The notes under the pieces are model-generated. The model was not told where the DNA came from and did not search any database. It saw only the letters and a list, made by a program, of their open reading frames with translations. Positions 45,460 through 54,436 of a stretch of 64,000 bases of DNA are shown here, piece after piece. A program made the position numbers and the translations under genes. Origin of the DNA: Cellulosimicrobium sp. CUA-896 (GTDB taxonomy: Bacteria; Actinomycetota; Actinomycetes; Actinomycetales; Cellulomonadaceae); NCBI RefSeq assembly GCF_001942335.1, contig NZ_MKKH01000005.1:1-64000 (forward strand), read 5' to 3'. Position 1 is the stretch's first letter, and every line of letters begins with the position of its first letter.

Positions 45460-46821
45460 GTGTCCCACCGTCCCACCCGGCGCGCCTCTCGCCGGACCGC
45501 CGCCGCCGCGCTGACGGCCGTCGCCGCGCTCACCGTCACCGCCTGCGCGGGCCCGAGCGTCGGCTCGTCCGGCGACGCCGAGGAGGCCACCGAGGAGGCC
45601 GTCGACTGGTCGTCCGTCGAGCCGGCGTCCGAGATCACGTGGTGGAGCAACCACCCCGGCCAGTCGCAGGAGATCGAGCAGCAGGTCATCGACGCCTTCG
45701 AGGCCGAGACGGACATCAGCGTCGAGCTCGTCACCGCGGGCGCCAACTACGACGAGGTGGCCCAGCGCTTCCAGGCGGCCTCGCAGACCGACGAGATGCC
45801 CGACCTCGTCATCGCGTCCGACGTCTGGTGGTTCCGGTACCACCTGAACGACCAGATCATGCCGCTCGACGACGTCATGGAGCACCTCGACGCCGACGCG
45901 GACGACTTCCAGCCCGCGCTCTACGCCGACTACGAGTACGAGGGCCAGCACTGGGCCGTGCCCTACGCGCGGTCGACGCCGTTGTTCTACTACAACAAGG
46001 ACATGTGGACCGCCGCCGGCCTCCCGGACCGCGGGCCCGAGACGTGGGCCGAGCTCGAGGAGTGGAACGCGTCCCTGAGCGCCCAGGTGCCCGAGGGCGG
46101 CTCGACCTTCGGCCTGTCCACCGGCCCGTCGTGGGGCGCGTGGTGGTTCGAGAACATGATCTGGGCCCAGGGCGGGGCGTACTCCGACGGCTTCGACCTC
46201 ACCCTCGACACCGAGGAGTCGCTCGCGGGCGGCCAGTTCCTCCACGACCTGTTCCACGAGTCCGGCGTCGCGACGCTCTCCGCGGACGACGCGATGGCCG
46301 ACTTCGCGTCCGGCCTCATCGCCTCGACGATCGGCTCGACCGGCTCGCTCAAGGGCGCGCTCGACGCCGCGTCGTTCGAGGTCGGCACGGCGTACCTCCC
46401 CGACGGCCCCGCGGGCGGCGGCACGCCGACCGGTGGCACCGGCGTCGCGATCTCCTCGTCCAGCACGCCCGAGGAGCAGCTCGCCGCGGCGATGTTCCTC
46501 GAGTTCCTCACCAGCACGGAGAACACGGCGACCTTCTCGCAGGGCACCGGGTACATGCCCGTGCGCACCTCCGCGGTCGAGAGCGACACGATGACGACGA
46601 TCTACGAGCAGACGCCCCAGTTCCGCACCGCGGTCGACCAGCTCGCCGACAAGGCGCGGATCCAGGACGATGTCCGGGTGTTCGTCCCCGGTGCCGACGC
46701 GCTGCTCAACGACGCGATCGAGCAGATCGTCATCGAGGGCACCGACCCGGCGACGGCGTTCGAGTCCGTCGCCCCGCAGATCGAGCGGGCGTACGAGGAG
46801 AACGTGGAGCCCTACCTGTGA
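45460..46821 (+). CDS. Extracellular solute-binding lipoprotein (UgpB-like)
   Basis: A 453-residue protein. The lipobox VTACAG is at about residues 27-32. The mature protein has the type 1 solute-binding pattern: [20 protein letters not shown] at the start, [18 protein letters not shown] in the hinge, and many Trp/Tyr residues ([15 protein letters not shown]) suitable for stacking on a substrate. UgpB relatives bind glycerol-3-phosphate or glycerophosphodiesters, and the downstream phosphodiesterase supports that. The start is a GTG behind AAGGAG. Confidence 0.85.
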   Translation: MSHRPTRRASRRTAAAALTAVAALTVTACAGPSVGSSGDAEEATEEAVDWSSVEPASEITWWSNHPGQSQEIEQQVIDAFEAETDISVELVTAGANYDEVAQRFQAASQTDEMPDLVIASDVWWFRYHLNDQIMPLDDVMEHLDADADDFQPALYADYEYEGQHWAVPYARSTPLFYYNKDMWTAAGLPDRGPETWAELEEWNASLSAQVPEGGSTFGLSTGPSWGAWWFENMIWAQGGAYSDGFDLTLDTEESLAGGQFLHDLFHESGVATLSADDAMADFASGLIASTIGSTGSLKGALDAASFEVGTAYLPDGPAGGGTPTGGTGVAISSSSTPEEQLAAAMFLEFLTSTENTATFSQGTGYMPVRTSAVESDTMTTIYEQTPQFRTAVDQLADKARIQDDVRVFVPGADALLNDAIEQIVIEGTDPATAFESVAPQIERAYEENVEPYL

Positions 46822-47602
46822 CCACCGTCGACACCTCGGCCGCGCGCCGGCCCGGCACGCCGCTCGTCGTGGCGCACCGGGGCAACAGCGCGGTCGCGCC
46901 GCAGAACACGCTCGCCGCGTTCGAGGCGGCGTGGCGCGGCGGCGCGGGCAGCATCGAGCTCGACGTGCAGCTCACCGCCGACGGCCAGGTCGTCGTCATC
47001 CACGACGACACCGTCGACGCCACGACGGACGGCACGGGCGCGCTCGCGGGCCTGCGCCTCGCGGACGTGCGGGCGCTCGACGCGGGCTCGTGGTTCTCCC
47101 CGGCCTTCGTCGGCCAGCGCGTGCCGACGTTCGCGAGGTGGTCGACCTCCTGCTGTCCCGCCCCGGCATCGAGCTGCTGCTCGAGGTCAAGCGGTCGTGG
47201 ACCACGGACCAGGTCCGCGCGGTCACCGAGCCGCTGCGCGCGGCCGGGCTCGTCGACCGCGTGATCGGGCAGAGCTTCTGGCCCGAGACGGTCGCCGCGC
47301 TGGCCGAGGCGGCCCCGGAGCTGCGCCGCGGCCTGCTGGTCCTCGAGGCCGGTGACGACCTGCTCGAGCGCTGCGCCGCGCTCGGCGTCATGACGTGCAA
47401 CCCGGTCGGCACGCTGCTCGTCCAGCAGCCCGACCTCGTCGAGCGGCTTCACGCCGCCGGCCTGCAGGTCATGGTGTGGACGCTCGACGAGCCGGAGCAC
47501 TGGGACGCCGCCGTGCGCCTCGGCGTCGACGGCATCATCACCGACCGGCCGGACCGGCTCGTCGGCTGGCTCGCGGGCCAGGCCGCCACGACCGACGTCT
47601 GA
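46818..47602 (+). CDS. Glycerophosphodiester phosphodiesterase (UgpQ-like), frameshifted
   Basis: A protein of about 261 residues. The catalytic HRG block is [19 protein letters not shown], metal ligands include SIELDVQL and [14 protein letters not shown], and the later Lys/Glu block is [12 protein letters not shown] missing G near 47136 shifts the frame before [11 protein letters not shown]; the second frame reaches [11 protein letters not shown] at the end. It hydrolyses glycerophosphodiesters to glycerol-3-phosphate and alcohol in the cytosol. The GTG overlaps the solute-binding gene stop (GTGA), tying the enzyme to the importer. Confidence 0.9.
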
Positions 47603-47618
47603 CCGGCTCGGTGCCCTC

Positions 47619-47690
47619 CGCGAGGTAGAGGGAACGACGCGAGGTAGAGGGCGATCGCCCTCGACCTCGCCGGATTCCCTCTACCTCGCG
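47619..47690. repeat. Long-armed palindrome after the phosphodiesterase gene
   Basis: The 16-bp arms 47619-47634 and 47675-47690 are perfectly complementary. Part of the left arm (cgcgaggtagaggg) is repeated directly at 47639-47652, and gcgatcgc sits in the loop. It is 16 bp past the stop codon. Confidence 0.75.
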
Positions 47691-47772
47691 GCCGTGACCG
47701 TTTCGGTTCGCTTTCGCCGGGACGGGCCGGTGGCACCTGGGCCGCAGGTGAGCCCGTGCGACAGTGGGGCGC

Positions 47773-49497
47773 GTGCCCGGCCCCCTGACACCCGACTTCT
47801 CGCCCTGGACGTTCGACGACTCCGCCTCGCCCGAGCAGCGCGAGGCGAACGACGAGCGCGTCGCCGCCCTGCGCGCCGACGGCCACGCGGTCGGGGAGGG
47901 GTGCGTCGTCTCGGCGCTCGCGGAGGTCGACGCCGACACCTTCGCGCTCGGCGACCGCAGCTACGTCGCCGCCCACGCGCACGTCACGGACGACGTCGAG
48001 ATCGGCGCCGACTGCTCGGTCAACGTCGCCGCCGCCGTGCGCGGGCGCGTGACCATCGGCGACGGCGTGCGCATCGGCAGCCGCACGAGCATCCTCGGGT
48101 TCGACCACGCGTTCGACCGCGTCGACGTCCCCGTCCACCGCCAGGGCCTCACCTCGCGCGGCATCACGATCGGCGACGACGTGTGGATCGGCGCCCACGT
48201 CGTCGTGCTCGACGGCGTCACCGTCGGCTCGCACGCCGTGATCGGGGCGGGCGCCGTCGTCACGCGCGACGTCCCGGCGTACGCGGTCGCCGTCGGCAAC
48301 CCGGCGCGTGTCGTCCGCGACCGCCGCACCGGCGAGCGCCCGGCGTCGCGCGAGGTCCCGCGGCGACCGGACCCGGACGCCGACCGCGCCCGTCGGCTCG
48401 AGCGGTTCGCCGCGGACGTCGTCGCCGCGATCCCCGGGCTCGTCGAGCGCGCGTCCGACGGCGAGCGGTACCGCGACGCCCCCGGCGCCCCGCCGACCGT
48501 CCGCGCGCACTGCGACGCCGTCGAGCTCGCGGCGCTCGCGGGCGGCGTGCCCGCCTGCCTGTCGCGCGACGAGCACGTCGCACGCCTCGCGGGCCTGGTC
48601 GGTCCGACGGGACTCGCCCCGGAGCTCGGTGCGGCGCCGGCCGAGCCCGTCGGCGCGACGTCCGGTGACGCGCGGCGCCCGGTGCCCGACGACGCGTGGC
48701 CGGCCGACCCGGAGGGGTACCACGTGCTGTGCGTCGGGTACGCGCTGGACCTGCTCGGCGCGGCGCTGCCCGCCGTGCCGGGTGTCGGCGCGGCGGCGGG
48801 CGAGGTCGCCGCCCGGCTCGCCGCGCTGCCGTGGCGCACGAACGCGTGGGGTGCCGGGGCGACGGTCGACACCGTCGGGACGGCGCTCACGTGGGCGCGC
48901 GAGGCCGCCACCCCCGTGCCCGAGGGCGCGCGCGAGGCGCTCGTCGGCTGGCTCGTCGAGCACCGCGACCCCGTGACCGGGCTGTGGGGCGCGCCGCACG
49001 CGGGCGACGGGTGGCGCGAGCCGGTGAACGGCACGTACCGCCTCGTCCGCGGCACGTTCGCGCAGTGGGGCACGCCGCTCGGCCTCGGGCGCGAGCTCAC
49101 CGACACGGTGCTGCGGCACGCCGCCTCGGGCGTGCTCGACGACGCCCGCGTCACGGCGTGCGACGCGCTCGACGTCGTCCACCTGCTGCGCTGGGCGCGC
49201 CGCTGCGGGGCCGAGGGCTACCGCACCGACGACGTGACCGACGTCGCGCGGACCGTCCTCGACGGCGTCCTCGACCGCTGGACCCCCGACGGGCTGGCGT
49301 TCGCCCCGGCGGGCCCGCGGACGTCGCCGGGCGGCACGGCCTCGCGCGTCCCGGAGGGCGTGCCGAGCCTCCAGGGCACCGAGATGTGGCTCGCCACCGC
49401 CTGGTACGCCGCGGACCTCCTCGGCCGCGCCGGTGCGCTCGGCTGGACCCCGCGGGGGATCCACGCCCCGGACCCGCGCCCGGCGCCGGTCGGCTGA
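47773..49497 (+). CDS. Hexapeptide-repeat acetyltransferase fused to a helical-barrel-like domain
   Basis: A protein of about 574 residues from GTG 47773 (an in-frame GTG at 47764 adds three). Residues 1-190 are a left-handed beta-helix O-acetyltransferase with EIGADCSVNVAAAVRG and a maltose-acetyltransferase-like end (ITIGDDVWIGAHVVVLDGVT, YAVAVGNPARVVRDR). Residues 215-574 are a different, Trp/Gly-rich, mostly helical domain (ALPWRTNAWGAGATVDTVGT, GLWGAPHAGDGWREPVNGTY, LQGTEMWLATAWYAADLLG) that resembles alpha/alpha-toroid enzymes. The fusion suggests acetylation of a glycan or lipid bound by the second domain. I do not recognise a named family for the whole. Confidence 0.75.
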   Translation: MPGPLTPDFSPWTFDDSASPEQREANDERVAALRADGHAVGEGCVVSALAEVDADTFALGDRSYVAAHAHVTDDVEIGADCSVNVAAAVRGRVTIGDGVRIGSRTSILGFDHAFDRVDVPVHRQGLTSRGITIGDDVWIGAHVVVLDGVTVGSHAVIGAGAVVTRDVPAYAVAVGNPARVVRDRRTGERPASREVPRRPDPDADRARRLERFAADVVAAIPGLVERASDGERYRDAPGAPPTVRAHCDAVELAALAGGVPACLSRDEHVARLAGLVGPTGLAPELGAAPAEPVGATSGDARRPVPDDAWPADPEGYHVLCVGYALDLLGAALPAVPGVGAAAGEVAARLAALPWRTNAWGAGATVDTVGTALTWAREAATPVPEGAREALVGWLVEHRDPVTGLWGAPHAGDGWREPVNGTYRLVRGTFAQWGTPLGLGRELTDTVLRHAASGVLDDARVTACDALDVVHLLRWARRCGAEGYRTDDVTDVARTVLDGVLDRWTPDGLAFAPAGPRTSPGGTASRVPEGVPSLQGTEMWLATAWYAADLLGRAGALGWTPRGIHAPDPRPAPVG

Positions 49498-49600
49498 CGC
49501 CCGGCCCGTCCACCGGGTCCTCGGGCGGGCGTCGACTGGCGGCGCCCGCGCGGACGCGCGACGGTGGAGCCTGACCGGCCCCCGAGCGAGAGGACACCCC

Positions 49601-50259
49601 ATGAAGGTCGCCGTCATCGGAGCGCACGGGAAGGTCGCGCGCCTGCTCCTGCCCGTCCTCGTCGACCGGGACGTCGAGGTGCGCGGCCTCGTCCGCAAGG
49701 ACGAGCAGGAGCCGTTCGTCCGCGAGGTCGGCGGCGAGCCCGTGCTGCTCGACGTCGAGCACGCGTCGACCGAGGAGATCACCGAGGCGCTGCGGGGCGC
49801 CGACGCGTCGTGTGGGCGGCCGGCGCGGGCGGCGGGAACCCGGACCGCACCTACGCCGTCGACCGCGACGCCGCGATCCGCTCGATGGACGCCGCCCGGG
49901 CGGCGGGCGTGGACCGGTACGTCATGGTGTCGTGGATCGGGTCGGTGCCCGACCACGGGATCCCCGAGGACGCCGCATTCTTCCCGTACGCCGACGCCAA
50001 GCTCGCCGCCGACGACCACCTGCGCGCCACCGACCTGGCGTGGACGATCCTCGGCCCGGGCACCCTGACCGACGACGACCCGACCGGCGCGATCACCGTG
50101 CTCGGCGAGCAGGACGACATGCCCACGGGGGAGGCGTCGCGCGTGTCGCGGGCCGACGTCGCGATGGTCGCGGCCGAGGTGCTGCGCACGCCGGGCACCG
50201 CCGGGCGGTTCCTGCGCTTCACCGCCGGGGACACCCCGGTCCTCGACGCGCTGCGCTGA
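49601..50259 (+). CDS. NAD(P)-binding atypical SDR / NmrA-like protein, frameshifted
   Basis: A protein of about 219 residues. It opens with KVAVIGAHGKVARLLLPVL (GxxGxxA nucleotide-binding loop). A missing G near 49810 shifts the frame before VVWAAGAGGGNPDRTY. The later part contains DRYVMVSWIGSVPDHGIPED, YADAKLAADDHLRATDLAW and the typical ILGPGTLTDDDPTG. This matches atypical SDRs of the NAD(P)-binding/YwnB kind, which may act as NADPH sensors or reductases. No partner gene is adjacent. Confidence 0.85.
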
Positions 50260-50315
50260 GCGGGACGCACCGTCCGCGCACCGTCCGCGCGCGGCGCGCC
50301 GGCGCACCGCGCGCG

Positions 50316-50353
50316 GACGGCGGCCGGGCCCGCACGGGTGCCCGGCCGCCGTC
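50316..50353. terminator. Bidirectional terminator hairpin
   Basis: Perfect 14-bp arms (50316-50329 and 50340-50353) with a 10-nt loop lie between the convergent SDR and M28 peptidase genes. Confidence 0.7.
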
Positions 50354-50365
50354 GTGCGCGACGCG

Positions 50366-52149
50366 TCAGCCGCAGGCGATGCCCTCGTACGGCACCTCGT
50401 ACGCGTGGTACCGCGGGTCGCCGTCGTTCCAGGTGTAGCCCCGCACCGTCACGGTGCCCGCCTCGATCGACGCCGCGCGCGACGAGAACGACTGGTAGGC
50501 GGCGCGGCCCGGCGTGACGCCCGCGAACTTCTGCTCGCCGAACGGCGTGATGATCCGGACGTCGGTCCGGACCGTCTCGTCGTTCGTCGCCCGCACCGCG
50601 ACGTAGGCCGTGCCCCCGAGGCAGCGCGCCTGCGCCGTGAGGTCGGCGAGCTCGGGGTTGGCCACGCCGTTCACGGCGAGCGTGTCGTCCGCGAGGGACG
50701 CGACCGCGTGCCCGATCGCGCGCGACATGATGTCGAGCGCCGTCGGGTCGACGTTGTCGATCGTGTCCTGCGGCGAGTGGTAGTTCGGGTCGTAGTAGAT
50801 GCCCTCCGTGCCCCCGAAGAGCGCGACCTCCTCCGCGGTCTTCGAGCCGTCCGCCCCCGTGAACAGGCCGGACGCGGGACGCCGTTCTCGATGAACGCCT
50901 GGTAGTCCGAGCGCCCCGAGAACTCCGTGTCGACCCACGGCTGGCCGATCTGGTCGAAGTAGTCGGTGAAGACGTCCTCGGTCTCGGGCGAGCCGGGCGG
51001 GACCTCGACCGGCGCCTCGTACGTCGACTCGTCCGCGTCGTAGACGCCGATGATGTAGTTCGGCGAGCCGACCATGTCGAAGTTCAGGTACGTGGCGATG
51101 TCCTCGAGCGCCTCCGGGTCGTTCGCGACGAGGTCGTCGACGTAGTGCGTCGAGCCGACCAGCCCGACCTCCTCGGCACCCCACCACGCGAAGCGCACCG
51201 CGTTGTCGGGCCAGCCGTCGTCCTCGGCGGCGGCGGCGAGCTGCACGGCGACCTCCAGGATCGCCATCGACCCCGAGCCGTTGTCGTTGATGCCCGGTCC
51301 GTCCTCGACGCTGTCGAGGTGCGCGCCGGCCATGACGAGGTTGTTCTCGCGGCCGCCCGGCGTCTGCGCGAGGACGTTGAACGTCTCGAACTCCTCGACG
51401 TGCGACTGGTAGTCGTACGTCGCCTCGGGGAACGCGCCGGCCTCGAGCGCGGCGAGGATCTCCTGTCCGGCGGCCTGCGAGATGCCGACGGTGGGCACCC
51501 ACGCGTCGTTCTCCGCACCGAGCGTCGGGTTCAGCGGCTCGTCGACGTTGTTGTACAGGATCACCGCTGCGGCGCCCGCGTCGGCCGCCACCTGCACCTT
51601 CTGCGCGAAGGCGCACGACCCGCGGCTGACGAGGGCGACGGCCCCGGTCACGACGACGCCGCTCCAGTCCTCGGCGAGGCAGCCGTGGCGCAGCTCGTCC
51701 ACGGGCTGCACGAGCGGGCCGGTGGCGCCCTCGTCCGGCGTCGCCGGGGAGAACGCGGCGGGGTACAGCGGGCCGGGCACCTCGACGCCGGCCGCGGTGA
51801 GCGAGAGGTCGTCCACGACGACGTCCTCGAACGTGAAGTACTGGCGCTCCGGGTCGTACCCGGCGTCGGTGAGCACCTGCTCGACGTACGCGGCGCTCGC
51901 CTCGTACCCCGGGGTCTCGAGAGCGCGGTTGCCGCCGTTCGCGTCGGCGATCGCCTGGAGCTCGGTCAGGCGGTCCAGGACCGCGTCGCCGGTGACGAGG
52001 TCCTCCAGGGGCAGGGGGTCGGCGGCGGCGCGGACGGCACCGGGGGCGGTGCCGACCGGGCCGGGGGCGGCGCTCACGGGCGCGGCGGTCATCACGGCGA
52101 GCACGAGGCTCGCGGCGGCTGCAGACGGGACGAACGTTCCTGGTCTCAC
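50366..52149 (-). CDS. Exported M28 aminopeptidase with PA domain and shared C-terminal module, frameshifted
   Basis: A protein of about 595 residues from the GTG at 52149-52147, behind GGAGGATGC. Residues 1-28 are a signal peptide. A PA domain (about 120-235, VALVSRGSCAFAQKVQVAAD) sits within the peptidase. The two-zinc site is complete: AGAHLDSVEDGPGINDNGSG, WWGAEEVGLVGS, FDMVGSPNYI and NYHSPQDTIDN. A missing C near 50880 divides it after FIENGVP. The last 91 residues (nt 50369-50641) are the shared RCLGGTAYVAVRATN...CG module. It should release N-terminal amino acids from peptides outside the cell. Confidence 0.9.
50369..50641 (-). repeat. Shared C-terminal module, copy 3 (M28 peptidase)
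   Basis: Ninety-one residues with RCLGGTAYVAVRATN, ITPFGEQK, TPGRAAYQSF, IEAGTVTVRG and terminal ACG. It follows immediately after the peptidase domain, as in the other two enzymes. Confidence 0.8.
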
Positions 52150-52331
52150 GCATCCTCCTCGGCAGTGGCCCCCGCCGGCCGTCCCCGGTCGTGCCGAGGG
52201 TCGACCGAGTCGCACACGAGACGCGACGCTGCGAGGACTCGTGTGCTTGGAGCGTAAGCGCTGGAGGGCGCCGAGAGAAGGGGCCGCGGTGACGGGGAGC
52301 TCACCGGGCACGCGCCGTCAACGGCGGCGCG

Positions 52332-52382
52332 GGATCAGCGGCAGTGCTGGATCAACGGCAGTGCTCGATCAACGGCACTGCC
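52332..52382. repeat. Three tandem 17-bp units overlapping the PASTA gene stop
   Basis: Units at 52332-52348, 52349-52365 and 52366-52382 read ggatcarcggcagtgct-like. The third is diverged (cgatcaacggcactgcc) and contains the stop codon of the PASTA-like lipoprotein gene. Units two and three also form a dyad ggcagtgc/gcactgcc. Confidence 0.7.
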
Positions 52383-52902
52383 GGGCGTTCGGCGCCGCCG
52401 CGAGCACGACCGGGGTCGACGCGCGGGCGAAGTCGCCCGCAGCCGGTTCGTGCGAGCACACCGTCCAGCCGTTCGCGGCGCCGCGCACCTCGCCGCCGCG
52501 CCGCGCGTCGACGACGGTCACCGTCTGCGCGCCCTCGCGCTCGAGCGCCCGCCGGGCCTGCTTGAGCGAGGTCTCGACGAGGTGCGGCATCGAGTAGCCG
52601 GGCTCGATCGTGACGCTCACCTCGACGCCGTCGGACGACCCGGGCTCGCCGGGCCCGGCGGTCGGCCCGTCGGTGGGGCCGGGCGTGGGCTCGTCGGTGG
52701 GCTCGTCGGTGGGGTCCTCGGTCGGATCCGTCGTCGGCCCGCCGGTGGGGTCATCCGTCGGCCCGCCGGTGCCCGGGTCCGTCGGGCTCGCCGTCGGACC
52801 GCCCGGCCCACCGGGGAACCCGGGCGCCTTGCACGCCCCGAGGAGGGCGACGGCGACGACCACCATCATCACGACCGCGCCCCTGCGCGCCACGACCCGC
52901 AT
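52369..52902 (-). CDS. PASTA-like lipoprotein with Thr/Pro/Asp repeat linker
   Basis: A 177-residue protein. The lipobox is LLGACKA (about residues 21-27 from the ATG at 52902-52900). A linker of DPTxxPTD/DEPT-type repeats, about 60 residues, should span the peptidoglycan. The C-terminal domain (MPHLVETSLKQARRALEREG, WTVCSHEPAAGD) has the PASTA pattern of a helix followed by strands, with one Cys pair. Such modules bind wall fragments or beta-lactam-like ligands in kinases and PBPs. Here the module is free-standing. Confidence 0.75.
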   Translation of the reverse strand: MRVVARRGAVVMMVVVAVALLGACKAPGFPGGPGGPTASPTDPGTGGPTDDPTGGPTTDPTEDPTDEPTDEPTPGPTDGPTAGPGEPGSSDGVEVSVTIEPGYSMPHLVETSLKQARRALEREGAQTVTVVDARRGGEVRGAANGWTVCSHEPAAGDFARASTPVVLAAAPNARQCR

Positions 52903-52969
52903 GCTGCCCCCTGCCTGCGGCGTCACCCCCTGCGACGCCCCTGCCCGTACGAGGATACGGGACCTCTCG

Positions 52970-54282
52970 TCAAGCGGACCCGCCGGTGCCGGGTGATCTC
53001 GTCGCGCCCCGGCGCTTCGGGGGGCGGACCGTCGGCACGTCCCCGACGATCGGGATGGGCCGGCGGTGGAACGGGAAGCCGTACCGCGTGACGAGCCCGG
53101 CGAGCGTCGTGAGGCGGTTGCGCGGCCCGATGAGCCCCATGATGTGGACGAACAGCCAGGCCAGCCACGCGACGCCGCGCGTGAGCCGGATCTTGCCCAC
53201 GACCTCGGCGATCGCCGCCCGCCGGCCGATGACGGCCATCGTGCCCTTGTCGAAGTAGTGCAGCGGCTCGGTGGGACGGCCGTCGACGAGCGCGCGGATG
53301 TTGCGCGCCACCTGCTTGCCGGACTGGATCGCGGGCTGCGCGAGCTGGGGGAGCCCGGCGGGGGAGATCGCGATGTCCCCCGCGGCGAACATCCCGGGAA
53401 GGCCCTCGACCTGGAGATCGTCGCCGACGACCACCCGTCCCCCGGTCCCGCGCGGCAGGCCCCAGTCGTCGACCTCCTCGTGCGGGTGCACGCCCGCGGA
53501 CCAGACCGTGAGGTCGGAGCGGATGCGGGTGCCGTCGGTGAGGACGACCGCGTCGGGCAGGACCTCGGCGACGCCGGCCCCGAGGTGCAGCCCGACGTGG
53601 CGGTGTCGCAGCTCGTCGGCGGCGTACTTCCGCAGCTTCGGGTGGAACGCCTTGAGCACCTCGGCGCCGCGCTGGACGATCTTGACCTCGAACGCGTCGC
53701 CGTGGATCTCCGGGTACGCCGGCCGCAGCCCCGCGGTGCGCAGCTCGGCCAGGGCCCCGGCGACCTCGACGCCGGTCGCGCCGCCGCCCACGACGACGAC
53801 CCGCAGCCCGTCGTCCGTGCCCGGCGTCGCCGCCGCCTTCTCGAGACGGATGAACAGCGTGTCGCGGATCCGCATCGCCTGGGACCGCGAGTACATGGGG
53901 AAGGAGTGCTCCTTCGCGCCGGGCGTGCCGAAGAAGTTCGTCGTCACGCCGTTGGCGAGCACGAGGTAGTCGTAGTCGACCCACTCGTCGTTGAGCAGGC
54001 GGATCCGGTGGTTGTCGTGGTCGACGCCGACGAGGTGCTCGTGCACGACCCGCACGTTCTTCTGCTTGAGGCGCAGGCCCCGCAGGAAATACGTCACGTC
54101 GCCGGGGTTCAGGCCCCCCGTCGCGACCTGGTACAGCAGCGGCTGGAACGTGTTGTAGACGCGGCGGTCGACGAGCGTCACGCGCACCGGCGCGGAGGCG
54201 AGCTCCTTGACGACCTCGAGCCCGGCGAACCCGGCGCCGACCACGACGACGTGGGCAGGTCGGTCGGGGCTTTCGGCGGCAC
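52970..54282 (-). CDS. ndh: Type II NADH dehydrogenase (NDH-2), frameshifted at the N-terminus
   Basis: A protein of about 437 residues. The FAD loop is HVVVVGAGFAGLEVVKEL and the NADH loop VVVVGGGATGVEVAGALAEL. The family blocks YNTFQPLLYQVATGGL, FAAGDIAIS and the amphipathic C-terminal membrane-binding segment around WLAWLFVHIMGLIGPRN are all present. A missing base near 54252 separates GTG 54282 (MPPKAPTDLP, with GAGGAG six bases upstream) from the main frame. The enzyme passes electrons from NADH to menaquinone at the inner membrane face without pumping protons. Confidence 0.9.
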
Positions 54283-54436
54283 GGGCGACTCCTCGGTCGG
54301 GCGGGGGACGGGTGGCAGGTCCGACGACGTCCGCTCGCCGACGGCGGGGACGTCGCCGGCGACGTCCGCCAGGTTACGGCGGCGGCGAGGACCGGGCGAA
54401 CGGGCGCGCCCGTCCGCCGGCCGGCCGGAGGCGGGC

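Noticed and set aside
47449..50307. A 952-codon minus-strand frame over the acetyltransferase and SDR genes
   Set aside because: It is a shadow of well-supported + strand genes and has no ribosome site or domain.
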